Of a DNA stretch of 64,000 bases, positions 28,098-36,919 are shown in pieces. Under the pieces are notes generated by a model. It did no database searches. It worked only from the letters and a program-made list of their open reading frames with translations, and was not told the DNA's origin. Origin of the DNA: Skermanella pratensis (lineage in GTDB: Bacteria > Pseudomonadota > Alphaproteobacteria > Azospirillales > Azospirillaceae); contig NZ_CP030265.1 in NCBI RefSeq assembly GCF_008843145.1, positions 1,161,001-1,225,000 on the forward strand, given 5' to 3'. Numbering within the stretch: position 1 is the stretch's first letter; every line of letters begins with the position of its first letter. The translations under genes were made by a program, and so were the position numbers.

Positions 28098-28132
28098 GGG
28101 AATGCGGGCATGATGCCCGCATTCCCTTTTTT
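28098..28132 (+). terminator. Intrinsic terminator after the cold-shock gene
   Basis: Perfect 13-bp stem GGGAATGCGGGCA (28098-28110) and its complement (28114-28126), 3-nt loop, followed by six T. It separates the cold-shock gene from the convergent peroxidase gene. Confidence 0.95.
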
Positions 28133-28153
28133 ATGCCCACGCTGCCGGGGGCG

Positions 28154-29542
28154 TCAGCCCGTGACGTGCGCCGCGATGCCTTCCATGGTGCCAAGGGCCG
28201 GGTTGGAAGGCTTCCAGCCGTCCTTCAGCACCGAGTAATGCGCCGCCAGCATGCCGCCGACGAAGGTTTCGGCCAGGATGCGGCTGCCCACTTCGCCCAG
28301 GCGCTGGCCGTCTTCCTGCACATGGGCCTCCTGGAGGACGTAGTACCAGAGAGGGGTGTGCCGGATGAGTTTCTGGCTGGCCGGGGGCGGAACGATATCG
28401 AGGCCCAGATGATCATCGGCGAGCGGCTTGTAGCCGAAGGCGGCGGCGGCCGACTGGCCGCTGATCAGGCCCGTCTGGGCGGCCCGGAACAGGTTGCGCT
28501 TGGCGAGCGAGCGCGGGCTGGCCTGGCTGTCGACCGTTTCGTTGGGGATGCCGGGCGATTTCAGCAGCCGCAACGCCGGTGACAGCAGCGGGTCGATGCG
28601 CCGGCTCGGCTGAACCGTGCCTTCGCCTATCGTGCCGAAGAAGAATTTCCAGTCGATGGCATGGCGCGGCTCCAGCTTCCTGCCCCCGTTGAGATCCTGA
28701 ACAGCGGGGTTGTCGCTGAAGATCGGAGCCCCGAAAGCGTCGTTCAGCGCATAGCCGCTGCGGACTTGGCTGTGGCCGAACCGGAACGCCGCCACGGAGA
28801 ACTCCAGCGGCATGACCGGGACGCCGCCGTGGCGTTCGCTCAGCGCGCGGTAGGCCGGCGCCCGGTGCTCGACCACCCATTTCAGCACATCCTGCCGGAT
28901 GGTCCGCGCCAGATAGTCGTTCAGGATCATATACTGGTAATGGCGCATGACGGAGAGACGCGCGTCGGCATAGCTTCTGCCCTCGTCGATGAACCGGTTG
29001 TGCAGGCGCTGGAACAGGTTATGGATCTGCTGGATGATCTTGTTCTCGTCGTTCCGTGGATCGCCGATCAACGCCCGTTCCGTCTCCGCATCGCGCGGCA
29101 CGTCCTGTTCGATCCCGCCGGTATCGGTGCCCAAGCGGAACTTGCCGTCGGGGTGGAACAGGATCTCGCCCGAGGCCTGAGCCTCCAGGCCCAGGCCATA
29201 GACCGAGTCCAGTTCGAAGAAGGGCGTGCGCCGGTTGACGAAGGCGGTGACGGGGAAGCGGCGGGACAGATCGTCCTGGCTCATCTTCAGTTCCATCAAG
29301 GTGATGTCGTGGTCGATGAATTGCCCCAGGAAAGTGAAGCCCGCCGGAATGCTCCTGCTGTCGTTCTCCGTCCCGACACTGTCGCGCAGGAAGGTTTCGA
29401 GCAGGGTGAGGTCCTCCAGGTTCGGGATCACGCCGCCCTGTTCGATCATGTAATCGAACGGTCCCTCGCGATTGAGCTTCATCTTGAGATGATCGGCCAG
29501 GGCTTCGGGAACCACGATGCCATGCTGCATGACGGATGCCAT
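28154..29542 (-). CDS. Animal-type heme peroxidase family protein
   Basis: 462 aa from the ATG at 29540-29542, with GGGAGAG upstream. Peroxidase/cyclooxygenase superfamily: GQFIDHDITLMELK holds the distal His, VMRHYQYMILNDYLARTI and FSVAAFRFGHSQVRSGY the proximal His and its neighbours. RNDENKIIQQIHNLFQRLHNR is a well-conserved helix. There is no signal peptide, so it is apparently cytoplasmic unless exported by a type I system. Substrate unknown; bacterial relatives oxidise halides, phenols or fatty acids. The 5' flank is conspicuously AT-rich. Confidence 0.9.
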   Translation of the reverse strand: MASVMQHGIVVPEALADHLKMKLNREGPFDYMIEQGGVIPNLEDLTLLETFLRDSVGTENDSRSIPAGFTFLGQFIDHDITLMELKMSQDDLSRRFPVTAFVNRRTPFFELDSVYGLGLEAQASGEILFHPDGKFRLGTDTGGIEQDVPRDAETERALIGDPRNDENKIIQQIHNLFQRLHNRFIDEGRSYADARLSVMRHYQYMILNDYLARTIRQDVLKWVVEHRAPAYRALSERHGGVPVMPLEFSVAAFRFGHSQVRSGYALNDAFGAPIFSDNPAVQDLNGGRKLEPRHAIDWKFFFGTIGEGTVQPSRRIDPLLSPALRLLKSPGIPNETVDSQASPRSLAKRNLFRAAQTGLISGQSAAAAFGYKPLADDHLGLDIVPPPASQKLIRHTPLWYYVLQEAHVQEDGQRLGEVGSRILAETFVGGMLAAHYSVLKDGWKPSNPALGTMEGIAAHVTG

Positions 29543-29768
29543 TCGACTCTCCCGCTGGATTGATTGTTGCCATAGGAATGGCGGAAACACTGAAGAAATC
29601 AGAGGAAAGTATTGATCCGCTGCTTAGGGAGCGGCAACTTAAAAGAATCCCAATTACGAAGTCATGGTTGCTATCGTACGCGGTAGTTCTTTGTAGATGT
29701 TGCTCAGCTGTATCTTTATATAGCGAATTCTGTTTCTTAAGAAAGTAACTGTTTAAATCCGGGTCAGG
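29543..29768. other. AT-rich intergenic segment
   Basis: 226 bp between the peroxidase start and the FAD oxidoreductase stop, with long AT-rich runs (for example 29636-29660 and 29707-29755), unlike the surrounding DNA. I see no gene. It should contain the peroxidase promoter and may mark a transfer boundary. Confidence 0.5.
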
Positions 29769-31196
29769 CTATTTGCGCAGGCTGGCGCCTTGGCGTCGCA
29801 GTTCTTGCTGGACCTCGGAGGCCGGCACCTCGCGCGCCGGCCTGCCGGTCCGGGCGGCCAGGGCGGCACAGACTCCGGCGGCCTGGCCGGTCGCCATCGC
29901 CGTCGGCGTCACGCGGTAGGAGGAATGGGCTTCGTGGGTGCCGGAGATGCAGCGGCCGGCCACCATCAACCCGTCGACGCCTCGGGGCAGGAGGCAGCGA
30001 AGCGGGATTTCGTAGTATTCGCCGGGTGGCAGACGCTTCAGTACCGTGCCTTTGCCGGTCGGGTTGTGGATGTCGATCGGGTAGGAGCCGCGGGCGATGC
30101 CGTCGTCGAACTTCCGGGCCTCCAGCACGTCGTCGGCGGTCATGCGATAGTCGCCGACGATCCGCCGCGTCTCGCGCACGCCGACCGTGACGCCGCTCTG
30201 GATCACGTAGGAATTCCCGAAACCGGGAACGTAGCCGCGCAGGAAGCGGGCGATCCGGCCCATCTGGATCTTGCCCAGCCGTTCGGCCTCCGTCAGGTCG
30301 AACACGTCGGTGCCCAGAACTCCTGTGACCCGGGTGCTGTTGACGGCGATCTCGCCCTCGTGCGGCGTCGCGAAGAACAGGATGTCCTCGCGCGGCAGGT
30401 CCAGTTCGCCGTCGGCGGTCGCCTTGGCGATCAGGTCCCACAGGCCGTGGACGCCGCGCCACTGGTCGGGATGGGCGCGGACATAGTCCGCGAAGGCTTT
30501 CCGGTCGAAGCCGCCGACCCGGAACATCAGCGTCATCGGCTGCACCCGGCGATCGCCGTCCCGCCCGATATCGAAGCGGGCGCCGGCGAGCGCCGCCACG
30601 TCGCCGTCACCGGTGCAGTCGACGATGGTGCCGGCCCGAACCGCGACGGGACCCGACTTGGTCTCGAACACGACGCCCTCCGGCCGGCCCGGTCCGCCCA
30701 GGATGCTTGACGCGAAGGCGTGGTAGAGGAGCTTGACGCCGGCTTCCTCGACCACCTCCTGCGCCACGACCTTGTAGGTCTCGGGATCGAACGGAACGGT
30801 GTAGCCGGTGGCGCCCGAAGGCGGGACTGCGCCGCCGGCCCCGATCAGCCGCTCCAGGAACGACGCCAGCGCCCCGGCCACGATCGGCTCGCCCGGACCA
30901 TGATCGGTCGGCATCAGCCGGGTATTGTCCGCATCTTCAGGCGTGCCGCGCTGGGTGTGGAAAGACATCAAAGGCATCACCAGCGCCGCTGTCGCGTTCC
31001 CGCCCAGGAACCCGTGCCGCTCGACCATCGCCACGTCGGCCCCGGCCCAGGCTGCCCCCAGCGCGGCCCCCATGCCGGCCGGGCCTCCCCCGATCACCAG
31101 CACGCCGACGCTGCCGGCCAGGATCGCCCGGCGGGGCGGCAGCGGGATGGTGGGCGGGTTGGAGCCTGCATGGAGGGAAGGCCGTAGGACAGGCAT
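29769..31196 (-). CDS. FAD-dependent oxidoreductase
   Basis: 475 aa from the ATG at 31194-31196 (MPVLRPSLHAG). The dinucleotide fold is VLVIGGGPAGMGAALGAAWAG followed by MVERHGFLGGNATAAL, the pattern of FAD-dependent oxidoreductases of the PF12831 type. A second FAD contact is GTIVDCTGDGDVAALAGA, and near the C-terminus VDGLMVAGRCISGTHEAHSSYR. The substrate is unknown. It follows the pyruvyl-transferase gene by 28 bp on the same strand, so they probably act together, possibly on a cell-surface polysaccharide or its precursor. Confidence 0.85.
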   Translation of the reverse strand: MPVLRPSLHAGSNPPTIPLPPRRAILAGSVGVLVIGGGPAGMGAALGAAWAGADVAMVERHGFLGGNATAALVMPLMSFHTQRGTPEDADNTRLMPTDHGPGEPIVAGALASFLERLIGAGGAVPPSGATGYTVPFDPETYKVVAQEVVEEAGVKLLYHAFASSILGGPGRPEGVVFETKSGPVAVRAGTIVDCTGDGDVAALAGARFDIGRDGDRRVQPMTLMFRVGGFDRKAFADYVRAHPDQWRGVHGLWDLIAKATADGELDLPREDILFFATPHEGEIAVNSTRVTGVLGTDVFDLTEAERLGKIQMGRIARFLRGYVPGFGNSYVIQSGVTVGVRETRRIVGDYRMTADDVLEARKFDDGIARGSYPIDIHNPTGKGTVLKRLPPGEYYEIPLRCLLPRGVDGLMVAGRCISGTHEAHSSYRVTPTAMATGQAAGVCAALAARTGRPAREVPASEVQQELRRQGASLRK

Positions 31197-31224
31197 TATC
31201 GCCTCCAACTTAGGAATAATTGCA

Positions 31225-32349
31225 TCAAGAGTCAACAGGCGCCGCGGACGGAAGGTTGAGCGTCTCGACCATAAGCGGCACGGTGCGGCGCGCCTGCTCC
31301 TGGAGTCGGGAGACGCGGTCCCGCACCTCGCGGCAATGGTCATCCCGGTTGTCCCATAGCCGGTCCAACGCCGCCAGCATGGAGCCGGCGCTGTCCTCGT
31401 GGACGTCGGCGCGCCGGGGCACGCCCAGAGAGTCCAGGAAATCCGCAACTTTGCTCGCATAGGGCAGGGCCATCAGCGGCACCCCGGATATTGCCGCGAA
31501 GATCAGGAAATGCAGCCGCATGCCCAGGGCGAACTGGAAATGCTTCATGAGGCCCAGCACCTGCCGGGGAGAATAGGCGCCGCGCAGCACGCTGGCGCAG
31601 TGCGGCGCCGACATGGCGGAGATCACCTGGTGCGCTTCCCGCAGGTCCGCGCGCTCCATGGGGACGAAGACCACGTGGGCGTCGTAGCGGTGGACGATGA
31701 AATCCGCCGCCTGGGCCAGCAGGCCATGATAGCCGCCGGCGTCCAGGTCGGGCGCCGCGGCGCCGCGCTCGCGGATCGACAGGCCGATCAGGCGGCGGTC
31801 GTCGGGAATGCCTTCGGCGCGCAGCATGTCGTCGGTGAAGGGATCGGGCGTCAGCAACAGGGCCGGGTCGGCCGTCACTGCGACCGGCCGGGTGCAGCCG
31901 ATCTCCTCCAGAAGCCGCTTGGCGCCGACCTCCCGCACGGTGATGCCGGCCATCATGTTCATGCCGTCGCGCACGGCGGACCGTTCCTCGGCCCCCTTCA
32001 AAGGGCCGATGCCGATCGAGAAGGCGAAGGTCGGGACGTTGCGGGCCTGGGCGATCACCACCTCGCGCAGGTAGGTCTGGGCCTCCGTGTCGTAGAGGAT
32101 GCCGCCGCCGCCCAGCAGCAGGACGTCCAGCCGCTCGACCTCCGGGATGATCTCGTCGCGGAGCGCGGTGCGCGGGTTGATCGCGCGGTCGACGTCGTGG
32201 TTGGCCCCGGTATGGTCGGCGTTGCGGGTGAAGGCCACGATCTCGACCCCGGGCAGTGCCTCTCGAAGTTGCACGATCGCGGAGGCGAGGATCGCCTCGT
32301 CGCCCAGGTTCAGTCCGCCATAGGATCCCGATATCCCGATTATGGGCAA
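31225..32349 (-). CDS. Polysaccharide pyruvyl transferase family protein (CsaB-like)
   Basis: 374 aa. Opening IGISGSYGGLNLGDEAILAS and FTRNADHT...LLLGGGGILYD are the family's N-terminal markers. The second lobe has MKHFQFALGMRLHFLIFAAISGVPLMALPYASKV. These enzymes add ketal pyruvate to sugars of surface polymers; CsaB does this for S-layer anchoring in Gram-positive bacteria. It is the first gene of a two-gene unit with the FAD oxidoreductase. Confidence 0.88.
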   Translation of the reverse strand: MPIIGISGSYGGLNLGDEAILASAIVQLREALPGVEIVAFTRNADHTGANHDVDRAINPRTALRDEIIPEVERLDVLLLGGGGILYDTEAQTYLREVVIAQARNVPTFAFSIGIGPLKGAEERSAVRDGMNMMAGITVREVGAKRLLEEIGCTRPVAVTADPALLLTPDPFTDDMLRAEGIPDDRRLIGLSIRERGAAAPDLDAGGYHGLLAQAADFIVHRYDAHVVFVPMERADLREAHQVISAMSAPHCASVLRGAYSPRQVLGLMKHFQFALGMRLHFLIFAAISGVPLMALPYASKVADFLDSLGVPRRADVHEDSAGSMLAALDRLWDNRDDHCREVRDRVSRLQEQARRTVPLMVETLNLPSAAPVDS

Positions 32350-32359
32350 GGTTCACCTT

Positions 32360-32385
32360 TTCTCAGTTCGGCTTCTCAGTTCGGC
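32360..32385. repeat. Perfect 13-bp tandem duplication
   Basis: TTCTCAGTTCGGC at 32360-32372 is immediately repeated at 32373-32385. It lies just upstream of the minus-strand pyruvyl-transferase start, so it could be an operator or a slippage product. Confidence 0.7.
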
Positions 32386-32467
32386 GCGGGAGCATGGAAC
32401 AATCGGGCCCGGCCGTTGCTTGACTCTGGAGGACCGTCCAAAGGCAACTCAATTCCGGGAAATCATC

Positions 32468-32548
32468 ATGGAAAACAACACGAACCACGTCATCGTGCTG
32501 TCCTCGATCGTGATCGCGATGCTGCTGCTTCTGGTCATCACCGCCTGA
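32468..32548 (+). CDS. 26-aa single-pass membrane microprotein (putative)
   Basis: ATG at 32468 preceded by CGGGAA. The peptide starts MENNTNHVIVLSSIV and is a short polar head followed by one hydrophobic helix ending LLLLVITA. It has the size and layout of bacterial membrane microproteins, which often tune a larger membrane complex. It is followed after 12 nt by a second small gene with a strong Shine-Dalgarno (GAGGAG), so the two are probably cotranscribed. Coding status rests on layout only. Confidence 0.5.
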   Translation: MENNTNHVIVLSSIVIAMLLLLVITA

Positions 32549-32560
32549 GGAGACCGCGTC

Positions 32561-32734
32561 ATGACGACCGTCACCATCGAGGGTGAGCTGCGCGGGCATG
32601 TCGCCGGCGCGCTGCGGGACTATATCACCAAGCTGTACGAGCATAAGGCGTCCACTCCCTCCAAGGCGGCGAAGGCCGATTATGACCGGACCATCGCCGA
32701 GGTGCAGAAGCTGCTCGACACCGTCGAGGCATAG
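32561..32734 (+). CDS. Small protein of unknown function (57 aa)
   Basis: ATG at 32561 with AGGAG 8-9 nt upstream. Sequence begins MTTVTIEGELRGHVAGALRD, is soluble and predicted largely helical, with LYEHKASTPSKAAKADYD in the middle and EVQKLLDTVEA at the end. I do not recognise a family. It is coupled to the 26-aa membrane peptide upstream. Confidence 0.6.
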   Translation: MTTVTIEGELRGHVAGALRDYITKLYEHKASTPSKAAKADYDRTIAEVQKLLDTVEA

Positions 32735-32761
32735 CCTTCAGGACTGATTCGCGAAGCGAGT

Positions 32762-33019
32762 TCAGCGGATCCTTGAGATCGCCACGACCGCGTTGTGTCT
32801 GTCCTTGACCCGGATGCTGAAGCGACGGCGGCTCCTGCACGGCTTGACGTTGACGATGTCGCCGGGGTTCAACTGATAGCTCGCATCCACGACTTCGGGT
32901 TCCTCCAGCGCCACTTCCTCCTCGGGCGTGGCGAAGCAGGTCCAGATCGTGCCGTTGGGCGTCCGCGCATCCCTGCGCAGATGCTCGATCGGCTTCGGGC
33001 GATGTCTGAACAGCCCCAT
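32762..33019 (-). CDS. Small protein of unknown function (85 aa)
   Basis: ATG at 33017-33019. Starts [20 protein letters not shown]; then an acidic patch ([16 protein letters not shown]), and a beta-rich C-terminus ([24 protein letters not shown]). The middle segment NPGDIVNV recalls small OB/SH3-like folds, but I cannot assign it. It is convergent with the small genes at 32468-32734 and divergent from the ThuA gene. The opposite-strand open frame through it is the upstream extension of the ThuA frame and is not conserved protein. Confidence 0.55.
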   Translation of the reverse strand: MGLFRHRPKPIEHLRRDARTPNGTIWTCFATPEEEVALEEPEVVDASYQLNPGDIVNVKPCRSRRRFSIRVKDRHNAVVAISRIR

Positions 33020-33157
33020 GGGCTTGGTCTCCCGGTGACAGGGATTTATGATGTTGCAGGTTCGTCGTGCAACCAGCGGCGCGGCCGTAAGTTCCAACAT
33101 TCTGACCAGGCTTTTGTGCATCGCAGCGAAATGCGGGTCGCGGGACAGGAAATCGAT

Positions 33158-33883
33158 ATGGACACCAAGCCCGTTCGGGTCACCATCTGGAACGAGTTCC
33201 GCCACGAGAAGGCGAACCCCGAGGTGGCCGCGCTCTATCCCGACGGCATGCACGAGGCCCTGGCGGTTCCGTTGCGCGCGGCGGGCCATGACGTCCGCAC
33301 CGCCACCCTGGACGAGCCGGAGCATGGCCTGACCGACGAGGTCCTGGCCGGCACCGACGTCCTGCTGTGGTGGGGCCACCGGCACCACCGCGAAGTCGAA
33401 GACACCGTGGTCGATCGGGTCCGGAAGCGGGTACTGGACGGCATGGGGCTGATCCCGCTGCATTCCTCCCATTTCTCGAAGATCTTCGTGCGGCTGATGG
33501 GCACCACCTGTCACCTGAAGCACCGGGTCGCCGGCGAGCGGGAGCGGCTGTGGCTGATCGCCCGAGGCCACCCGATCGCCGAGGGCATACCAGAGTATTT
33601 CGACCTGAAGCCGGAGGAGATGTACGGCGAGCCGTTCGACATCCCGCCGCCGGACGAGCTGGTTTTCGTGAGCTGGTTCCAGGGTGGGGAGGTGTTCCGC
33701 AGCGGCTGCTGCTACAACCGCGGACAGGGGCGGATCTTCTATTTCCGCCCCGGCCACGAAACCTATCCGACATATCACGACCCGACCGTCCAGAGGGTGA
33801 TCGCCAACGCGGTGCGCTGGGCCGCCCCGCGGGACGTGGCGCCGCGGCAATTCGGCCGCAGCGCCCCCCTGGAGCCGCTTTAG
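33158..33883 (+). CDS. ThuA domain-containing protein
   Basis: 241 aa from the ATG at 33158 ([18 protein letters not shown]). ThuA-like glutamine-amidotransferase fold: [42 protein letters not shown] and [20 protein letters not shown]. The family, linked to trehalose utilisation in rhizobia, has no firmly known reaction. GAGGSA-type signals are absent, so it is cytoplasmic. It ends 10 bp before the convergent lon stop. Confidence 0.88.
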   Translation: MDTKPVRVTIWNEFRHEKANPEVAALYPDGMHEALAVPLRAAGHDVRTATLDEPEHGLTDEVLAGTDVLLWWGHRHHREVEDTVVDRVRKRVLDGMGLIPLHSSHFSKIFVRLMGTTCHLKHRVAGERERLWLIARGHPIAEGIPEYFDLKPEEMYGEPFDIPPPDELVFVSWFQGGEVFRSGCCYNRGQGRIFYFRPGHETYPTYHDPTVQRVIANAVRWAAPRDVAPRQFGRSAPLEPL

Positions 33884-33893
33884 GCCGCCCGGA

Positions 33894-36275
33894 TCAGGTC
33901 AGCGCCGCCGCGATGGCGTCGTCCACCCGTTCCAGCCAGACGAAGTTCAGCGCGTTGCGGGCGGCTTCCGGGATCTCCTCGTAGTCCCGGCGGTTGCGCG
34001 CCGGCAGCATGACTGTGGTGATCCCGGCGCGCTGGGCCGCCAGCACCTTCTCCTTGATGCCGCCGACCGGAAGCACGAGACCGCGCAGGCTGATCTCGCC
34101 GGTCATTGCCAAGTCGCTGCGGATCGTCCGGCCCGTCAGCAGCGAGACCAGCGCCATGAACATGGCGACGCCGGCGCTGGGGCCGTCCTTGGGGATGGCG
34201 CCTGCCGGCACGTGGACGTGGATGTCGAACTTGTCGAACTCCACCGGCTCCGCGCCGGGCACCTCCGGCCCGACCAGTTCCGGCCTCGATTTGACCAGGC
34301 TGAGCGCCGCCTGCGCGCTCTCCTTCATCACGTCGCCCAACTGGCCGGTCAGGATCAGCCGCCCGTTGCCCGGCGTCCGGGTCGCCTCGATGAACAGGAT
34401 GTCGCCGCCGACCGGCGTCCAGGCGAGCCCGGTCGCCACGCCGGGGACGCTGGTCCGCATCGCGGTCTCGCTCTCGAAGCGGTGGGGACCCAGGATCTCC
34501 GGCAGATGACCCGGTTCGACGATGATGTTCGAGATCGTGCCCTCGGCGATCCGCATCGCGACGTTGCGGAAGACGCCGCCGATCAGCCGTTCCAGGTTCC
34601 GGTTGCCGGCCTCCCGCGTGTAGTAGCGGATGATCTCGCGGACCGCGTCGTCGGTGATGCCGGTCTGTTCCGCCGTCAGGCCATTGGCTTCGAGCTGGCG
34701 GCGGATCAGGTAGCGCTTGGCGATCTCGAGCTTCTCCTCCTCGGTGTAGCCGGGCAGGTCGATCACCTCCATGCGGTCGCGCAGGGGGCCGGGGATGTTC
34801 TCCAGCACGTTGGCGGTCGCGATGAACATGACGCGGCTGAGGTCGAACGGCACGCCCAGGTAGTTGTCCCGGAAGGTGCCGTTCTGCTCGGGGTCGAGCA
34901 CCTCCAGCAATGCCGCCGAAGGGTCGCCGTGGAAGCCCTGGCCGAGCTTGTCCATCTCGTCCAGCATCATCACCGGGTTGCGGGTGCCGGCCTTGCGCAG
35001 CGATTGCACGATGGTGCCGGGCAGGGCGCCCACATAGGTCCGGCGGTGGCCGCGGATCTCCGCTTCGTCGTGCAGCCCGCCCAGGCTGACCCGGACGAAG
35101 GCGCGCTCGGTCGCCCGCGCGATGCTCTGGCCCAGCGAGGTCTTGCCGACGCCCGGCGGTCCGACGAAGCACAGGATCGGGCTGCGGCCTTCCGGGTTGA
35201 GCTTGCGCACCGCCAGGAACTCCAGGATGCGGCGCTTCACCTTCTCCAGGCCGTAATGGTCCTCGTCCAGGATGCGGCGCGCGGCGGCGATGTCGATCGA
35301 GGTCTCGCTCAGCTTCGACCAGGGCAGCTCGATCAGCCAGTCCAGGTACGTGCGGATCATGCCGTACTCGCCGGCGGCCTCGGGCATGCGCTCCAGACGG
35401 CGCAGCTCCTTGGTCGCCTGGGCCTCGACCTCGGGCGGCATCCCGGCCTTGGCGATGGCCTCGGTCAGTTCCTGGATCTCGACCTGCTTGGCGTCGGTCT
35501 CGCCCAGCTCCTTCTGGATCGTGCGGAGCTGTTCGCGCAGCAGATATTCGCGCTGGCGCTCGTCCATGGTCTCCTTGGTCTGCTCGCTGATCCGCCGGGA
35601 CAGGCGCAGCACCTCGATGCGGTGGGCGAGAAGGTTGCCGACCTTCTCCAGCCGGCGGGCGAGGTCGAAGGTTTCCAGCACCTCCTGCTTCTCTTCCGGC
35701 TTCAGGTCCATGTAGCTGGCGACCATGTCGGCCAGCGCCGACGCGGTCGGGATGCTCTGGACGGCGGCCAGCAGTTCCTGGGGGGCCTGGGGCAGGAGCT
35801 GGACCGCCTCGACCGCCTGCTGACGCAGGTTGTAGAAGCGCGCCTGGATTTCGGTGTCCGTGGTCTCCTGCTCCGGCATCATCTGGACGCGGGCGACCAG
35901 GAACGGATAGCCGTCGAGATATTCCAGCACGCGGAACCGCTGCTGCCCCTGGGTCACCACATGGTGGGTGCCGTCCGGCGCGGTCAGGTAGCGCAGGATG
36001 CCGCCCACGGTGCCTACCCGGTGGAGGTCGAGGCCGGTCGGCTCGTCCACCGTCTCGTCGCGCTGGAGCACGATGCCCAGCGGCTTCTCCGAGCGCATCG
36101 CGTTCTGGGCCGCCTCGATCGAGCGCGGGCGGCCGACCGTGACGGGCAGGACGGCGCCGGGGAACAGGACGAGGTTGCGCACCGGGACGATCGCGATGGT
36201 GTCGTCCGGCAGGATCAGGCTGTTTTCCGGGGGGCTGGAGGAAGGGGTGGTGTCGTTCAGGGTGATGGTTGCCAT
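33894..36275 (-). CDS. lon: ATP-dependent protease Lon family
   Basis: 793 aa. N-terminal substrate domain (IVPVRNLVLFPGAVLPVTVG), then AAA module with Walker A GPPGVGKTSLGQSIARA and Walker B PVMMLDEMDKLG, and the C-terminal protease domain with catalytic Ser700 in PKDGPSAG and Lys743 in GGIKEKVLAA, 43 residues apart as in E. coli. It is encoded 9 bp after an hsp20 gene on the same strand. This linkage, rather than clpX-lon-hupB, suggests a second, stress-linked Lon, but I cannot see the rest of the genome. Confidence 0.94.
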   Translation of the reverse strand: MATITLNDTTPSSSPPENSLILPDDTIAIVPVRNLVLFPGAVLPVTVGRPRSIEAAQNAMRSEKPLGIVLQRDETVDEPTGLDLHRVGTVGGILRYLTAPDGTHHVVTQGQQRFRVLEYLDGYPFLVARVQMMPEQETTDTEIQARFYNLRQQAVEAVQLLPQAPQELLAAVQSIPTASALADMVASYMDLKPEEKQEVLETFDLARRLEKVGNLLAHRIEVLRLSRRISEQTKETMDERQREYLLREQLRTIQKELGETDAKQVEIQELTEAIAKAGMPPEVEAQATKELRRLERMPEAAGEYGMIRTYLDWLIELPWSKLSETSIDIAAARRILDEDHYGLEKVKRRILEFLAVRKLNPEGRSPILCFVGPPGVGKTSLGQSIARATERAFVRVSLGGLHDEAEIRGHRRTYVGALPGTIVQSLRKAGTRNPVMMLDEMDKLGQGFHGDPSAALLEVLDPEQNGTFRDNYLGVPFDLSRVMFIATANVLENIPGPLRDRMEVIDLPGYTEEEKLEIAKRYLIRRQLEANGLTAEQTGITDDAVREIIRYYTREAGNRNLERLIGGVFRNVAMRIAEGTISNIIVEPGHLPEILGPHRFESETAMRTSVPGVATGLAWTPVGGDILFIEATRTPGNGRLILTGQLGDVMKESAQAALSLVKSRPELVGPEVPGAEPVEFDKFDIHVHVPAGAIPKDGPSAGVAMFMALVSLLTGRTIRSDLAMTGEISLRGLVLPVGGIKEKVLAAQRAGITTVMLPARNRRDYEEIPEAARNALNFVWLERVDDAIAAALT

Positions 36276-36284
36276 GTCAGCTCC

Positions 36285-36704
36285 TCAGCCGGCCTTGTGC
36301 AGGGACAGCACCAGGCAGCCGTCGGCGAGTTCGCGCCGGCCCAGTTCGAGCGGGCCGGGCGGCAGTTCGATGTGCCTTTCGAACCGGCCGTGGGGGATTT
36401 CCATTCGGTGGATCAGGCCGGCGCGGTCGCCGACCGGCAGTGCCCGCTCGCCGACGACGATCAGCACGCCGCCGTCGATCACGACCTGGACCTGATCGGG
36501 CCGGACGCCGGGCAGGGCCACGACGACCAGGTATTCGTCGGCGGTCTCGATCAAATCGACCGGCGGCTGCCAGGTCGGACGGCGCGCGGCGCCGGGATTG
36601 CCGGGGGCGCCGGGCTGGAAGAACTGGCGGCGCATCCGCTCCGCCTTGTCCATCATGTCGAGAGCTTCCGCCCACATCCAGATACGGGGGTCACGCGAGG
36701 GCAT
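36285..36704 (-). CDS. Hsp20/alpha-crystallin small heat-shock protein
   Basis: 139 aa from the ATG at 36702-36704, with GGGAAAGG upstream. Alpha-crystallin domain from about residue 35: PPVDLIETADEYLVVVALPG, VQVVIDGGVLIVVGER, and a strand HGRFERHIELP. The typical C-terminal IxI motif is not clear (CLVLSLHKAG). As an ATP-independent holdase it would hand substrates to the Lon protease encoded 9 bp downstream. Confidence 0.9.
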   Translation of the reverse strand: MPSRDPRIWMWAEALDMMDKAERMRRQFFQPGAPGNPGAARRPTWQPPVDLIETADEYLVVVALPGVRPDQVQVVIDGGVLIVVGERALPVGDRAGLIHRMEIPHGRFERHIELPPGPLELGRRELADGCLVLSLHKAG

Positions 36705-36919
36705 CGAGCCTTTCCCTCCTGAAACGTTCGTCGCTACGTCAAGTGGGCATCCAACAGGCGATGTCGAGGGGACGGCACGGCGCCAGACCGGCGTATGGCG
36801 CATTCCATGGTTGACGGGAGGTCATCGGACGGATTGGTATGTCCACTTGAACTCCCGATCGGAGTCACTGGTGTCAAAACAAGAAAGCCGCGCCGAGGCG
36901 CGCGCGTGGAGGAACCGGA

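Noticed and set aside
34212-36722. 836-codon plus-strand open frame opposite lon and hsp20
   Set aside because: Shadow of lon; no conserved motif and no ribosome site. Both minus-strand genes are unambiguous.
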